Shown: positions 35,441 through 43,771, counted from the first letter of the stretch. The stretch is DNA of 64,000 nucleotides from CAIRTM01 sp963723235 (GCA_963723235.1 CAVRPV010000010.1:186001-250000), one strand, 5' to 3'. The notes: generated by a model not told the origin, from the sequence alone. Made by a program: numbers and translations.

Positions 35441-35692
35441 TCACCACAAACGCGGCACGCCCGGGGCTATAGAATCGATTGATACGGGATTGCAAAGGTT
35501 TTCGCCAATCCCGGCCGCTCGGCCGCAATTTGCGCAGATAAAAGCCGGCTTCTCAATCACGCTTTTTATGCGCATAAAATCTTTACGGGCGGCAAGGGCG
35601 CATACATGCTCACTGTGCTTGCCAATGCAGGGGCCTTCAGGTGCTGCTGTTCCGGCCAACTTCAGTATTCGTTGTAAGGGTGCCCACCACAT
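35441..35692 (-). CDS. Small Cys/His protein, copy B
   Basis: 83 residues; AAAGGAGG stands five bases before the ATG. The conserved residues are C22, H26, H29, C31, C53, C56 (CANCGR) and C67, with spacing identical to copies A and C. It has 16 more N-terminal residues (MWWAPLQRILKLAG), mildly hydrophobic and basic, and 12 more at the C terminus. It stands 100 bases after the LEA-like lipoprotein gene and 60 bases before the SDR-DUF2867 gene on the same strand. Function unknown. Confidence 0.8.
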   Translation of the reverse strand: MWWAPLQRILKLAGTAAPEGPCIGKHSEHVCALAARKDFMRIKSVIEKPAFICANCGRAAGIGENLCNPVSIDSIAPGVPRLW

Positions 35693-35793
35693 AGCGTCCT
35701 CCTTTGCGTATGGTTATTGTTTGCGATGCCTTCCATTATAGCCGCATACACGTGCGGCGTTACATGGCTATGTACAGTGCAACCGGGGCGCAT

Positions 35794-36309
35794 TCAGCGC
35801 CGGGGCGGGGCAAGCCAGGCTTCAAAATCCTTGAGCGACACGGTGCCATCTGACGAAAACGGCACAGTGGACAAAAACCAGCCTGTTTTCTCGAGCCGCA
35901 CCTTACCCTTCAATTCATAGCTTACCTTGTCGCGGCCCGGCATGCTGATCAGGCTTCGCGCGATGTCAACGGCCGAGGAGTAGACCGTGACGGGCACGGT
36001 TGCGCTGCCGAAAGCCGGCACCTGTACGGCCGTACTGGATATGCCGCGGGCGAACTGTTTGCCGTTGACCTTAAGCGTGCAGTCAAGGCCCCGGATGTTC
36101 AGGTCGATATCATTGGGGTTGAGCACACGCAGGCTGACCTGCAGCACGGTTTCAAAGCCCGTGGTTTGCTGCAGGCCCATGTCTGAAAGCGATATGCGCG
36201 GGGATTCAAGCCGGGTGCCCAGTCCTGCGCATCCGCTTATGGCCACAGCGAGAAGTAGAAAAGCGGCCGTGGAGAACCTGTGAAGGGGTGTGCAGGTGCG
36301 CTGTTTCAT
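35794..36309 (-). CDS. LEA14-like lipoprotein
   Basis: 171 residues. The N-terminal stretch AAFLLLAVAISGCAG is a lipoprotein signal with the lipobox Cys near residue 27. The rest is a WHy/LEA type 2 beta-sandwich (VLQVSLRVLNPNDIDLNIRGLDCTLKVNGK) of the kind that in plants and bacteria is linked to desiccation or stress. It is probably anchored to the periplasmic face of a membrane. It is the first gene of a minus-strand run that includes small Cys/His protein B. Confidence 0.85.
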   Translation of the reverse strand: MKQRTCTPLHRFSTAAFLLLAVAISGCAGLGTRLESPRISLSDMGLQQTTGFETVLQVSLRVLNPNDIDLNIRGLDCTLKVNGKQFARGISSTAVQVPAFGSATVPVTVYSSAVDIARSLISMPGRDKVSYELKGKVRLEKTGWFLSTVPFSSDGTVSLKDFEAWLAPPRR

Positions 36310-36356
36310 GAGCTCTCCGGAAAAGGGTTTAGCAGCCAGCGTTTAGATGTTTTGAA

Positions 36357-36386
36357 AGTCTAAGTCCTGTGTCGCCATCGTGTCAA
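36357..36386 (-). promoter_or_regulatory. Putative promoter of the LEA-like lipoprotein gene
   Basis: On the minus strand TTGACA (36386-36381), 18 bases and TAGACT (36362-36357), about 45 bases before the start codon. Confidence 0.5.
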
Positions 36387-36486
36387 TACAATTTCTTCTA
36401 TTTGTCCAAACACAGGGTGCTTCCGGCGCATGAGACTGGGTGCAGCTGCACCTTAATTTTATTTGTACAAATCAGATCAAAGCATG

Positions 36487-36495
36487 TGCTACAAT
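36487..36495 (+). promoter_or_regulatory. Putative extended -10 box for the GDY-repeat gene
   Basis: TGCTACAAT fits TGnTATAAT and lies 47 bases before ATG 36542. No clear -35 box. Confidence 0.3.
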
Positions 36496-36541
36496 GAAAG
36501 ACAAAGACGGGCACACTCATATCATGCAGGGGGTTTTGGTC

Positions 36542-36901
36542 ATGAAAACCATGCTCAGCATTATTGTTTGCCTGATACTCCTTCCCAACACAGCTTCAGC
36601 AGAAGATGAAAACTGGGGCACCATCAAGCACGGCAGCAGCAATACGGTCGGCGATTACGAGTTTTACTCTGACGGAACCAGTTCGCACACAATCGGGGAC
36701 TACAAGTTTTATTCCGACGGCACAAGCGAGCACTCGGTTGGCGACTATACCTTTGACTCCAAAGGTAACTCCTCAAACAGGATTGGCGATTATACCTTTC
36801 GATCAGACGGCCGCGACGGCAATGATGTGGGCGATTATCATTTCTACGACGGAGGCAGCGTCAACACCCTTGGCGATTACAAATTCCGCTCAAGAGAGTG
36901 A
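36542..36901 (+). CDS. Exported GDY-repeat protein
   Basis: 119 residues from ATG 36542 (MKTMLSIIVCLILLPNTASA is a Sec signal peptide cut after ASA). The mature part is almost entirely six tandem repeats of about 15 residues with the pattern V/I-GDY-x-F-x-SDG-x-S: GDYEFYSDG, GDYKFYSDG, GDYTFDSKG, GDYTFRSDG, GDYHFYDGG, GDYKFRSRE. Such short aromatic-Gly-Asp repeats suggest a beta-solenoid or beta-roll, possibly calcium-binding because of the DG pairs. That is an inference. An upstream ATG at 36440 is not supported. No family is recognised. Confidence 0.75.
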   Translation: MKTMLSIIVCLILLPNTASAEDENWGTIKHGSSNTVGDYEFYSDGTSSHTIGDYKFYSDGTSEHSVGDYTFDSKGNSSNRIGDYTFRSDGRDGNDVGDYHFYDGGSVNTLGDYKFRSRE

Positions 36902-36990
36902 GGTGTCGTTGTTTATTGTTTTCGCTGACAAGCCAACGGGTAAGGGTATATTAAAGGGCATTGTATACACACATCATGGAGGGCAGGGTA

Positions 36991-37179
36991 ATGGAAGATA
37001 AGCATTGCAAGGGCGAGCACAAATATCACATTTGCGCGCTGGCGGAAGAGAAAAAATTCGGTCAGATAAAGATGCTGATGCAAACCCCGCATTATTTGTG
37101 CGCGAACTGCGGAAGGGCGGCGGACAAGAACGAGAATCTCTGCAACCCGAAGCATATCAACCAGATCGGGTTGATGTAA
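36991..37179 (+). CDS. Small Cys/His protein, copy C
   Basis: 62 residues from ATG 36991 (GAGGGCAGGG upstream, very like the leader of copy A). It keeps C6, H10, H13, C15, C37, C40 (CANCGR) and C51 at the same positions as copy A. About half of the other residues also match: CKGEH, HICALAE, NLCNP, QIGL. It stands alone between the GDY-repeat and PspC genes. Confidence 0.8.
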   Translation: MEDKHCKGEHKYHICALAEEKKFGQIKMLMQTPHYLCANCGRAADKNENLCNPKHINQIGLM

Positions 37180-37227
37180 AGGTAAAGAGTTCAGGGTTTT
37201 AGCCCGGCGCGGAGCGGTTTGAATGCA

Positions 37228-37279
37228 TGATCAGACCGATCCGACTGAAATGTCGGATCCGACGGATCGGCCGCACCGA
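37228..37279. repeat. GATCCG-type intergenic repeat, copy 2
   Basis: Contains an eight-base inverted repeat GATCCGAC (37238-37245) with GTCGGATC (37252-37259), flanked by further CGATCC and CGGATCGG units. Confidence 0.65.
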
Positions 37280-37310
37280 AACGTGATCAAAAACCGGAAA
37301 GGGGAAAAAC

Positions 37311-37547
37311 GTGGGAGAACAGACACCAGCGAAAAAGCTTTACAGGTCGACAACGAATAAAATGCTGGGCGGGGTATGCGGAGGTATGGCCGAATACTTC
37401 GGCTGGGACCCGACTTTTGTGCGCATCATATATGCCCTGGTGAGCATCTTCAGCGCAGCGTTCCCCGGCATTATTGTGTATCTGGTGTTCTGGGCGATCG
37501 TGCCGAAGAGACCGGAGGCGCAGCCGACCGGTCCGGTATCCGATTGA
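37311..37547 (+). CDS. PspC-domain membrane protein
   Basis: 78 residues from a GTG start with AAAGGGG upstream. KKLYRSTTNKMLGGVCGGMAEYFGWDPTFVRI is the diagnostic PspC block. It is followed by a membrane helix (IIYALVSIFSAAFPGIIVYLVFWAIV) and a short tail. PspC is an inner-membrane sensor in the phage-shock response. Many bacteria encode such small PspC proteins alone, with no pspA or pspB neighbour, as here. GATCCG-type repeats flank the gene on both sides. Confidence 0.9.
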   Translation: MGEQTPAKKLYRSTTNKMLGGVCGGMAEYFGWDPTFVRIIYALVSIFSAAFPGIIVYLVFWAIVPKRPEAQPTGPVSD

Positions 37548-37580
37548 TCCGACTGATCAGCCGCATAGGACGGATCGGGC
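37540..37580. repeat. GATCCG-type intergenic repeat, copy 3
   Basis: CCGATTGATCCGACTGATCAG, then GGACGGATCGGGC; it overlaps the stop codon of the PspC gene. Confidence 0.6.
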
Positions 37581-37748
37581 GCGTTGCGCTTGGGAATGAA
37601 AATCATATCATTACCAGGCTTCAAACTGCACAATCAAATCACGCTCCCTGGCTTTTCCAGGCAATTGACTTTCCCGCCTGTATTTACTAGAGTTGCACGT
37701 GAATAAGGGTGCTGCAACTAAAACGTCAACAGTGCAGGAGGTCTTGCC

Positions 37749-38736
37749 ATGCCGTTTTCAATGAATCGTCGCACGTTTATTGCCACAACATCTGCCTTTG
37801 CCGTTGGCGCAGCATGTGAAGGAACTGTTTTTGCCCAGACAGCCAATCCCTATATGGGGCCGTTCACTGAAAAGGCCACGGCTGAAGAGGTCACCAAAGG
37901 GATTGACCTTAAGGGCACAAACCGTGCTTATCACGGGCGCGAATTCCGGCCTGGGCTATGAAACCATGCGCATTCTGTCCATGCGTGGCGCTCATGTGAT
38001 TGCTGTTGCACGCACCATGCAAAAGGCCAGGGATGCCTGCGCAACAATCACGGGCACAACCACCCCGGCTTTTTGCGAGCTGAGCGATTTTCAATCTGTT
38101 GTTGAGTGCTGCAACACGATTAACGCCATGAATATTCCCATTGACGTTTTGATCTGCAATGCCGGCATCATGGAGCTGCCCGAGCTTGTGCAGGTCAACG
38201 GCATCGAGAAACAGTTTGTTGTCAATCATCTGGGGCACTTTATTCTGACCAACCGCTTGCTTGGCCGCGTGAAGCAGGCCAAACAGGGCCGTGTCGTTAT
38301 CATGAGCAGCGGCCGCTATAAGATCGCCCCGCCCGAGGGCATTCAGTTCGACAATCTTTCCGGGGACAAGGGCTATGATCCCCTCACTGCCTACGGCCAG
38401 TCAAAGCTGGCAAACGCCCTGTTTGCCCAGGAACTCTCGCGCAGGCTTGAGAATGCGACCACCACGTCGAATTCTGTTTTGCCCGGCGTCATCAACACCA
38501 ACCTCGGCAGACATTTGCCTGTATGGAAGAAGATGCTCAGCGAGGTGATCGGGTGGACGTTCATGCGCAGCGTTGAGGAAGGTGCTGCAACGACGTGCTA
38601 CGTCGCCAGCAACCCGAAACTTGCCACGGTTTCAGGGCATATGTTCTTTAACTGCAACCCGATTACGCCCGAAGGGCCGCATATGAAGGACCGTGCCCTT
38701 GCCACCCGGCTGTGGGATGTGTCGGTTGAGCTCTGA
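37749..38736 (+). CDS. Short-chain dehydrogenase with Tat-type signal, one frameshift
   Basis: Reconstructed length is about 328 residues. NRRTFIATTSAFAVGAA is a twin-arginine signal. After LKGT the frame is lost near 37917: one A too many in CACAAACC. TVLITGANSGLGYETMRIL then continues in the next frame. The classical SDR motifs are intact: TGANSGLG (cofactor), CNAG, and YGQSK with the YxxxK catalytic pair, and a Ser in MSSG. Relatives include retinol/WW-domain oxidoreductase-like SDRs of wide specificity. A periplasmic SDR would need its NAD(P) exported with the folded protein, which Tat allows. Confidence 0.8.
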
Positions 38737-38813
38737 CACGCGATATAACGAGTACCTTTTTAGGTTACTGAAGCCCGGTTGATCCGGGCTTATCCATCGA
38801 AACGGCGAGTCTT

Positions 38814-40103
38814 GTGAAACAGAACCTGTTTACCCGTTGGATGCACTCCTGGGTGAAAGTCGAGCCCAACGAGATCAAGGCCGTATTCCTTTCCTTTGCA
38901 TTTGTCTTTACGCTGATGGCCTCGTACTACATACTGCGGCCCATCCGTGATGCCATGTCGAGCAACTGGACTGACGCCGAGCTCAGCACGCTTTTCACCG
39001 TTACCTTCATCGTAAGTGCCGTTGCGGTTGCCCTGTATGGAGCGGCCTGCTCGCGCATTAGAATCGGCATCCTGGTGCCCGGTATCTACGGCCTGTTCGC
39101 GCTTTCATTTCTGGGATTTTACATTGTGCTGCAGTCAATGCCGGGCCTTCAGCTTGCGAACAAGGCATTTTTCATCTGGAGCAGCATTCTCAGCCTGTTC
39201 CATTTGTCCGTGTTCTGGAGCTTTATGGCGGACATATTCAACAAGAAACAGGCGACCAGGCTTTTTGGCTTCATAGCCTCGGGCAGCAGCGTCGGAGCCA
39301 TTGCCGGCCCCCTGCTGGCCCTGCTTTTGGCTGGCAGTATCGGGCCGAATAATCTGCTGCTGCTGTCAGCCGCTATGATGCTGCTCCCCATGTTCATCAT
39401 TATCCGGCTGGAGGGACTGAAGCATACCGAGCTTCATAATGAAGAGATGAATGCCAATGGGGATTACAAGCAGACCCTGGGGAACAATCCCTTTTCAGGC
39501 TTCATGCTGGTTGTGCGCAATCCATATCTGCTCGGCATCGCCGCCTTTATCCTGCTCTACACGTCCATCAGTACGTTTGTGTATTTTGAAATCAAGAACC
39601 TTATGGTTCCGCTTGATGAAAATCTGCGCACGCAGCTGTGGGCCGGCATTGACCTTGCGGTCAATATCCTGAGCATTGCCACGGCCATGTTCGGAACCGG
39701 GCGGCTGGCTTCGCGTTTCGGACTGGCGACAACCCTTGGACTCGTGCCCTTCATCATAGTCGCGGGCCTGCTGATGGTGTTTATCTCCCCCATGCTGTGG
39801 GTGGTTGTAAGCCTGCAGGTCGTGCGGCGCGCCGGTGATTACGCCATCACGCGCCCCGGAAGGGAAATGCTCTATACTGTCGTTGACCGCGAGAGCCGTT
39901 TTAAGGCAAAAAGCGTAATCGACATTGTTGTCTACCGTGGTGGTGATATGGTAACGGCCTGGGCCTTTACCGCGCTGACCCAGGGCCTTGGGCTCGGGAT
40001 CGGAGCCGTTGCACTGGTCGGGGCGATGGTCGCCGGTGCCTGGGCAGTTGTAGCTTGTTTGCTGGGCAGATTCTACGACCGCAACCACAAAGCGATTGAG
40101 TAA
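38814..40103 (+). CDS. NTP/NDP exchange transporter-like membrane protein
   Basis: 429 residues with about 12 hydrophobic helices, from a GTG start. WVKVEPNEIKAVFLSFAFVFTLMASYYILRPIRDAM at the N terminus and the middle helices resemble the Npt1/Npt2 ATP-ADP translocase branch of the MFS clan. Classical nucleotide translocases serve intracellular parasites; proteins of this type in free-living bacteria have no established substrate. The usual charged residues of true ATP/ADP carriers were not checked. It is a single gene with no evident partners, followed by an ATTCCGGC-type repeat. Confidence 0.75.
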   Translation: MKQNLFTRWMHSWVKVEPNEIKAVFLSFAFVFTLMASYYILRPIRDAMSSNWTDAELSTLFTVTFIVSAVAVALYGAACSRIRIGILVPGIYGLFALSFLGFYIVLQSMPGLQLANKAFFIWSSILSLFHLSVFWSFMADIFNKKQATRLFGFIASGSSVGAIAGPLLALLLAGSIGPNNLLLLSAAMMLLPMFIIIRLEGLKHTELHNEEMNANGDYKQTLGNNPFSGFMLVVRNPYLLGIAAFILLYTSISTFVYFEIKNLMVPLDENLRTQLWAGIDLAVNILSIATAMFGTGRLASRFGLATTLGLVPFIIVAGLLMVFISPMLWVVVSLQVVRRAGDYAITRPGREMLYTVVDRESRFKAKSVIDIVVYRGGDMVTAWAFTALTQGLGLGIGAVALVGAMVAGAWAVVACLLGRFYDRNHKAIE

Positions 40104-40117
40104 TATCGTACTATTTG

Positions 40118-40183
40118 TCATTCCGGCGCAGGCCGGAATCCAGAATGAAAGCGATGGACACCGGCCTTCGCCGGTGTGACGGT
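40118..40183. repeat. Intergenic palindromic repeat, ATTCCGGC type, double hairpin
   Basis: First stem ATTCCGGC-gcag-GCCGGAAT (40120-40139); second stem CACCGGC-cttc-GCCGGTG (40159-40176). The first part is the reverse complement of the copy at 12908-12936. Confidence 0.8.
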
Positions 40184-40243
40184 AAGGGAAAAATATAAAA
40201 CATGAACCTTGAATATTGAATATATAAAATATGGAGACGGCAT

Positions 40244-41009
40244 AATGCAAAAAGCACTAATTTTTTTTCTGGGAGTGATCATTATGGGCATAATGCCATC
40301 AGGTGTAACTTCGCCGAAGGCAAGGGCCTTGTGGTCGTGGCGGGTGCAACCGGGCGCACGGGCCAGCTGGTCGTGAAGCATCTGAAAGCCCAGGGCTTTG
40401 AGGTGCGCGCGATGGTCCGAAGCCTGGAAAAGGGTAAAAAAGTCCTGGGTGACAATGTTGCCATGGTGCAGGCTGATGTGACGCAGCCATCCAGCCTTGG
40501 GCCGCTTCTCGATGGCGCTGATTTCGTGATATCCGCAATCGGCAGGGCCGGAGAATCGAGTCCGGAAGTCGTGGACTATGGCGGCAGCGTTGCGTTAATC
40601 GATGCTGCCAAAGCGGCCGGAATCAAAGAAATTCATCATGGTGACTTCAGGCGGCGTGACCTGGAAGGTCCATCCCCTGAACCTGATGAGCAACAATGTA
40701 CTTAAATGGAAACGCAAGGCAGAGATTTATTTGCGCGCCTCAGGCCTGACCCATGTGATTGTGCGCCCGAACGGGGGTTTGTCCGATGATCCTGCAGGTG
40801 CGAACACAATAACCTTCAGGCAGAACGACACATTCGGGGGCAAGATTTCACGCGATGATGTGGCAGTTGTGTGTGTGAAGGCGCTTGAGTATCAAGCGGC
40901 CGATAATAAAACCTTTGAGATTCAAAATGATGGTGACGGCACATCGGTGAAGGATGTGGACTGGGAAAAGACCTTTGGCGCAATGGTTGTTGAATCCGCT
41001 AATTTTTGA
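40244..41009 (+). pseudogene. NmrA/SDR-like NAD(P)-binding protein, two frameshifts
   Basis: Starting at ATG 40244, MQKALIFFLGVIIMGIM looks like a signal peptide. The frame shifts near 40322, before GLVVVAGATGRTGQLVVKHL, an atypical SDR (SDR_a5) cofactor motif. It shifts again near 40628, where AAAGAAATTC has one A too many for KKFIMVTSGGV. The C-terminal part (FQNG-like RASGLTHVIVRPNGGLSDDP, then a tail ending VVESANF) is intact to 41009. No single frame covers more than half of the protein. The family is NAD(P)H-binding, often with regulatory or quinone-reductase roles. Confidence 0.75.
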
Positions 41010-41068
41010 CGTGCGCAGCAAGGGGCTGCATCGGCAGGTGCATTTTTAAAACCCGTTGCCGCCCAGGC

Positions 41069-41092
41069 AGGGGCGAAAAATTTTTCGCCCCT
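41069..41092. repeat. 24-base perfect palindrome
   Basis: AGGGGCGAAAAA directly followed by its complement TTTTTCGCCCCT. It resembles the widely dispersed GGGGCGAAAAATTTTTCGCCCC intergenic repeat of proteobacteria, and would also form a hairpin at the end of the upstream transcript. The gap 41010-41285 holds no gene. Confidence 0.8.
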
Positions 41093-41285
41093 ACAGCCGC
41101 CGTTGTGAAAATTTTTTTGTAAGGAAAGCCAAAGGTCGGGCAGCCGGCTGCCTTTCAGTCAGGACTGATAGTCTTGACTTAATGAACATAAAAAATAACA
41201 GCCCTGCTGCCGGCATATTGTTTTTTTTATTTTGTCAGGGTATGGTCAGACACATCCGGTTATTTCCAACGCGAGGAGGTTATCT

Positions 41286-42515
41286 ATGCTGTATCGAACC
41301 ATGCCAAAGAACGGCGATAAGCTTTCCATCCTTGGTTTTGGCGCAATGCGCCTGCCTTCGAAAAAGGGCAAAATCGATGAAGTGCGCGCGACCGCACAGA
41401 TCCGCATGGCAATTGATCGCGGCGTCAACTACATCGATGGCGCCATGGCCTACCATGCCGGGGCCTGCGAGCCGTTTCTGGGCAGGGCCTTGCAAGACGG
41501 CTACCGTGAGAAGGTAAAGATCGCCACCAAACTGCCGCACTGGGATGTTTCTACACGCGCTGACATGGATGCGCTTCTGAATGTGCAGCTTGAGTATCTG
41601 CAGACCGATCATATCGACTACTACCTGATTCATCAGCTGAACCTTGTTGACTGGCAGCGCCTGATCGACATCAACATCGTCGACTTCCTTGACCGTGCAA
41701 AAGCTGATGGAAAAATTATCAATGCCGGTTTTTCCTTCCATTCAAGCCTTGAAGATTTTATCGCGCTTGTCGATGCCTACGGCTGGGACTTCTGCCAGAT
41801 ACAGTACAACTACCTTGACGAGAAGCATCAGGCCGGTACCCGCGGGTTGCACTATGCGGCTTCAAGGGGCCTGGGCGTAATCGTCATGGAACCCCTGCGC
41901 GGCGGTAACCTTGCAAAGATGCCGCCGGCCATCAAGGCCTTTTTTGATGAGGCTGAACACAGGCGCAGCGCGGCTGAATGGGGCCTGCGCTGGGTCTGGA
42001 ACCATCCTGAGGTGATCTGCGTCTTGTCGGGCATGAACGATGAGGCCCATATCGAGGAAAATTTACGTATTGCAGACGAGGCCCTGCCTGATTCGCTGAC
42101 CACAACCGAGCTTGAAATTTTCAGCTGTGTTGAGCATGAGTATCGCCGGCAGATGAAGGTTGGCTGTACGGGATGCCGCTACTGCATGCCCTGTCCGGCA
42201 GGGGTTGCGATCCCCGAATGTTTTGACGCCTATAATTCCGAGTTGTGGGGCAATAAGATCGAGGGTCTGTTCCGCTATCTGTTCATGGTGGCGCGTCCTT
42301 TGCGCGATACGCCCGACGGATTTGCCTCGCGCTGCACTGAGTGCGGCGAGTGCGAGGAGAAATGCCCGCAAAACATTGAAATCCGCAGGCACTTGAAAGA
42401 CGTTGCCCGTAAATTTGAAGGAATCAAGCTCAAGCTGCTGATAAAACTCATGCAGTTGTTTATGTGGTTCAAGCGCAGAAAAAATTTAAAGCGGGGCAGG
42501 GAGCTGCAGAAGTAG
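41286..42515 (+). CDS. Aldo/keto reductase with 4Fe-4S ferredoxin tail
   Basis: 409 residues from ATG 41286 (GAGGAGG upstream). The AKR barrel covers about 1-300, with LGFGAMRLP, catalytic D51, Y56 and K82 (IATKLP) and DYYLIHQL with the His. The C-terminal domain has two cysteine clusters, GCTGCRYCMPCP and CTECGECEEKCP, for two 4Fe-4S clusters. Such fusions are common in anaerobes and are thought to draw electrons from ferredoxin, but the substrate is unknown. The broken gene at 31165 is a paralog. Confidence 0.9.
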   Translation: MLYRTMPKNGDKLSILGFGAMRLPSKKGKIDEVRATAQIRMAIDRGVNYIDGAMAYHAGACEPFLGRALQDGYREKVKIATKLPHWDVSTRADMDALLNVQLEYLQTDHIDYYLIHQLNLVDWQRLIDINIVDFLDRAKADGKIINAGFSFHSSLEDFIALVDAYGWDFCQIQYNYLDEKHQAGTRGLHYAASRGLGVIVMEPLRGGNLAKMPPAIKAFFDEAEHRRSAAEWGLRWVWNHPEVICVLSGMNDEAHIEENLRIADEALPDSLTTTELEIFSCVEHEYRRQMKVGCTGCRYCMPCPAGVAIPECFDAYNSELWGNKIEGLFRYLFMVARPLRDTPDGFASRCTECGECEEKCPQNIEIRRHLKDVARKFEGIKLKLLIKLMQLFMWFKRRKNLKRGRELQK

Positions 42516-42572
42516 GGGGTTGGTCTTTGATCGCCCCAGAGAGAGGCTCCCTTCAGTCTGGTGTAGCTTATT

Positions 42573-42617
42573 CTGATCCGACCGATAGGACCGATCAGTC
42601 GGATCGGACGGATCGGT
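42573..42617. repeat. GATCCG-type intergenic repeat, copy 4
   Basis: CTGATCCGACCGATAGGAC, then CGATCAGTCGGATCGGACG and GATCGG; the longest run of the family in the window. It lies between the convergent aldo/keto reductase and YeeE genes. Confidence 0.65.
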
Positions 42618-42667
42618 TTTGCGAGGGCAGCCGAAGGCCAAGCTGCCGGGGCTCTCAGTCTTGACCA

Positions 42668-43225
42668 TTAGAGTCCTTTTGATTCAAGCCAGAAAAACAG
42701 TCCCAGGACCAGAAATTCTATGACAATAATGACGCGCCAGGGGCATATGTTGAGAATTTCTGGCAGGGTGCGATTGCCAAACGAGCCTTTGTTCAGGATT
42801 GATACGGAAAGCCGGGGATAGGCGGCTGCAAAAAGGCCGGCACCCGCCAGCATTCCAATGATACCGCCGAAAAGCGCATCAAGTTTGCCATAGGCCGCAG
42901 CAGCCACAACCGTTCCGGGGCAATATCCAAGCAGCGCAAATCCGACACCGAAGATGAGACCGCCCACAACGGTTGAACCGATTGAGCCTGTCTTGGGCTG
43001 CAGCCGTGCAAGGCCGAAGTGGCGCAGAAGGTACACGCCCGCCATACCGGTAAGCATGGCTGAGAGCATGATTTTAACCACCGTGAAATCGCGAAACAGC
43101 AGTTGATTCACGATAACATCAAAATTCGACACCCCGCCGCGCTGCAGGACAAACCCGAATCCGATGCCGATGACAAAGCCGATAATGAGCTGCACAGGTT
43201 TATTGCCATGGATTTTTAATGTCAT
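42668..43225 (-). CDS. YeeE/YedE-like sulfur transporter subunit (DUF6691-like)
   Basis: 185 residues with five hydrophobic segments. GFVLQRGGVSNFDVIVNQLLFRDF and the cysteine motif LLGYCPGTVVAAAAYG are typical of half-size YeeE/YedE proteins, which move thiosulfate or related reduced sulfur through the inner membrane by Cys relay. It is the third gene of a minus-strand operon after the persulfide dioxygenase fusion and a second YeeE half. The two halves are expected to work together. Confidence 0.88.
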   Translation of the reverse strand: MTLKIHGNKPVQLIIGFVIGIGFGFVLQRGGVSNFDVIVNQLLFRDFTVVKIMLSAMLTGMAGVYLLRHFGLARLQPKTGSIGSTVVGGLIFGVGFALLGYCPGTVVAAAAYGKLDALFGGIIGMLAGAGLFAAAYPRLSVSILNKGSFGNRTLPEILNICPWRVIIVIEFLVLGLFFWLESKGL

Positions 43226-43264
43226 GAGAAAATTCTTCCTGTGAGGATTGAGATCAGGGTTGAA

Positions 43265-43771
43265 TCAATACAACAGCATTGCCGTGGCAATGCCGCCGGC
43301 AAAGAAGCACAGTGCTGCAACCCAGCTGCTGGCGGCAAGCTGCATGGTTCCGCTGATGCCATGGCCGCTGGTGCAGCCTCCGGCCCAGCGGGCGCCGAAT
43401 GCCACAAATATGCCCCCGATACAAGCGGCTGCAAAGCGCAGTGAAACAGAATGTCCGAATGTTTTCGCCCACAGATCCGGGACATATGCAAGCTGCAGGC
43501 TTCCAGACAGCCAGGCCGATAGAAATGCCCCGACAGCCACGCCCGCAACGAGCATCAATCCCCAGTTGATCTCAAGGGGGAACTTTTTATAATAGGGCTT
43601 CTGTTCAATTGCCGGACCTGCAATGAGCTTTTCAAGCATGCCGCTCGAGGTGGTGAATGCCGTTGAACAGCCGATATAGTTATCTGAAATAACAATGGCT
43701 ACGCAGTTCAACAGCCCGATCATTGTGCCTGCAACATAGGGCGACCAGGTGTGCGCGGTTAAAAAGTCCAT
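43265..43771 (-). CDS. YeeE/YedE-like sulfur transporter subunit
   Basis: 168 residues, membrane protein with about five segments. The motif RWAGGCTSGHGISGTMQLA, with Cys in GGCTSGHG, is the signature of YeeE/YedE. A second Cys lies in NYIGCSTAFTTSSG. Paired half-size subunits (this and the next gene) occur next to persulfide dioxygenases in many bacteria. The gene is 44 bases after the dioxygenase-rhodanese gene and 40 bases before the other half. Confidence 0.88.
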   Translation of the reverse strand: MDFLTAHTWSPYVAGTMIGLLNCVAIVISDNYIGCSTAFTTSSGMLEKLIAGPAIEQKPYYKKFPLEINWGLMLVAGVAVGAFLSAWLSGSLQLAYVPDLWAKTFGHSVSLRFAAACIGGIFVAFGARWAGGCTSGHGISGTMQLAASSWVAALCFFAGGIATAMLLY

